Below, piece after piece: positions 5,482 to 6,363 of a DNA stretch of 6,363 nt; positions within the stretch are counted from its first letter, which is position 1; each line of letters opens with the position of its first letter. The position numbers and the translations under genes were made by a program. Under the pieces are notes generated by a model. That model saw only the letters and a program-made list of their open reading frames with translations. It was not told the origin of the DNA and searched no databases. Source of the DNA: CAMYLR01 sp039588915. GTDB taxonomy: Bacteria; Gemmatimonadota; Gemmatimonadetes; JACCXV01; JAHWKZ01. The stretch covers positions 1 through 6,363 of the forward strand of contig JBDGYV010000083.1 of NCBI GenBank assembly GCA_039588915.1, written 5' to 3'.

Positions 5482-6363
5482 TGGCGGTGGCCTGGTGAAG
5501 AATGCGGTAGGGCGCAGTGTGCCGCGGACAGTGAACGGGCTCGAGCAGGTGCCGTACAAAGGCGTTGGACAGTACCGACCCGAGGCTGTCAGGCATGCGC
5601 CGCGAATACGGTCATGCAGCGATTACCCTGCGAGTGGTGACAAGCGCGTCAAGGACCTCGCAACGGCGCTCGAGAAGTGCGGGCTATCCGATGGGATGGT
5701 GATCTCAACCCATCACCACTTCCGAAACGGCGACAAGGTGGCACTCATGGCGCTCGAGACCGCCGCCGACCTCGGGGCCAAGGACCTGATGTGGTTCCCG
5801 AGCGCTTCGTTCCCATGCCACGAACCGGTGATCGATCTGATGGACCGCGGCGTGGTGCACCACATCGAAGGCTCGATGAACGGTCCTCTCGGACGCCACT
5901 GCTCCGAAGGCAAAATGCGGGGTCTTGGAGTGCTCCGGTCCCACGGTGGCCGCTGGCAGGCGATTCAGGACGGTGAGGTGAAGATCGACATCGCCGTCAT
6001 CGCTGCACCAACCGCCGATCCATTTGGCAATTGCGATGGCTCGCACGGCCCGTCGGCGTGCGGTTCCCTCGGGTTCGCGCTGGCGGATTCGATGCATGCG
6101 GAACAGGTGATCGTGGTGACGGACAACCTCGTTCCGTTCCCATGTATTCCTTGGCAGATCCAGGGCAACAACGTGGACTACGTGGTCGAGGTTGAGTCCG
6201 TGGGCGATCCATCGAAGATCGTCTCCGGAACGACACAGATTACAAAGAGCCCCGATCGACTGCTGATCGCGGAATATGTTGCCCGGTTCATTCGGGATAC
6301 CGGGATCATGAAGGAGGGTTTCTCGTTCCAGGCCGGTGCCGGCGGTATCGCCCTCGCGTTTGT
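5474..6363 (+). CDS. citF: Citrate lyase alpha subunit (citrate:acetyl-ACP transferase), 3' end missing
   Basis: The frame runs open from ATG 5474 to the window end, giving 296 codons of a protein that is about 510 residues in E. coli. CitF is the CoA-transferase-type subunit that swaps acetate for citrate on the acyl carrier protein, forming citryl-ACP for CitE to cleave. Matches to known CitF, recalled from memory, run through the whole fragment: LSDGMVISTHHHFRNGD (71-87), the CHEPVI region (115-120), RSHGGR (155-160), ACGSLGFALAD (195-205), VGDPSKIVSGTTQITKSP (243-260), and EGFSFQAGAGG (281-291), which compares with EGFSMQTGTGG in E. coli. The first 50 or so residues (starting MGSGGG) are poorly conserved, so the exact start is less certain than the family. 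It overlaps citDE by 8 bases, as expected of partner subunits made in fixed ratio. Catalytic residues in the C-terminal half cannot be judged here. Confidence 0.92.
   Translation, partial: MGSGGGLVKNAVGRSVPRTVNGLEQVPYKGVGQYRPEAVRHAPRIRSCSDYPASGDKRVKDLATALEKCGLSDGMVISTHHHFRNGDKVALMALETAADLGAKDLMWFPSASFPCHEPVIDLMDRGVVHHIEGSMNGPLGRHCSEGKMRGLGVLRSHGGRWQAIQDGEVKIDIAVIAAPTADPFGNCDGSHGPSACGSLGFALADSMHAEQVIVVTDNLVPFPCIPWQIQGNNVDYVVEVESVGDPSKIVSGTTQITKSPDRLLIAEYVARFIRDTGIMKEGFSFQAGAGGIALAF

Noticed and set aside
5677..5976. Plus-strand frame of 99 codons and overlapping minus-strand frames at 5705-6097
   Set aside because: The frame from ATG 5474 translates to unmistakable CitF through this whole stretch, so these are out-of-frame shadows.
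1..6363. Search for tRNA, rRNA, CRISPR, insertion-sequence ends, promoters and rho-independent terminators
   Set aside because: No non-coding gap is longer than 22 bases, and no GC stem followed by a T run was seen in any gap. Nothing supports these features.

Overview
The window is a stretch of a bacterial chromosome, GC-rich (roughly 60% by eye), with G/C-ending codons common in all genes. Nothing pins the lineage; a high-GC soil or marine bacterium is the most that can be said. Coding is almost wall to wall on the + strand. Five genes run head to tail with gaps of 22, 6 and 11 bases and one 8-base overlap, so this looks like the interior of a single operon. The first and last genes are cut by the window edges. 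No promoter, terminator, RNA gene, CRISPR array or mobile element was seen.

Layout: (1) 1-1095, the C-terminal three quarters of an MmgE/PrpD-family dehydratase (2-methylcitrate/citrate dehydratase type); (2) 1118-3061, a complete aconitase-family hydratase whose motifs read more like fungal homoaconitase (Lys4) than like ordinary AcnA/AcnB; (3) 3068-4255, a complete isocitrate/isopropylmalate dehydrogenase-family enzyme with NADP-type cofactor residues and an insertion in the substrate loop; (4) 4267-5481, a natural fusion of the citrate lyase acyl carrier protein (CitD) with the citryl-ACP lyase subunit (CitE); (5) 5474-6363, the N-terminal 296 residues of the citrate lyase alpha subunit (CitF). 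A heptamer tandem repeat fills the junction between genes 1 and 2.

Together the genes can interconvert citrate or a citrate homologue. The PrpD-like enzyme would dehydrate a tertiary tricarboxylic acid, the aconitase-like enzyme would rehydrate the alkene to the isocitrate form, and the dehydrogenase would oxidatively decarboxylate it to a 2-oxo acid. The citrate lyase pair would cleave the same tricarboxylate to acetate plus a 2-oxo acid (oxaloacetate if the substrate is citrate). This differs from a standard citCDEFXG citrate fermentation operon, which carries no aconitase or dehydrogenase, and from a prp operon, since no methylcitrate synthase or methylisocitrate lyase is visible. The real substrate and the direction of flux cannot be settled from the sequence. 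The accessory genes a citrate lyase needs (CitC ligase, CitG/CitX prosthetic-group enzymes) are not in the window and may lie downstream.
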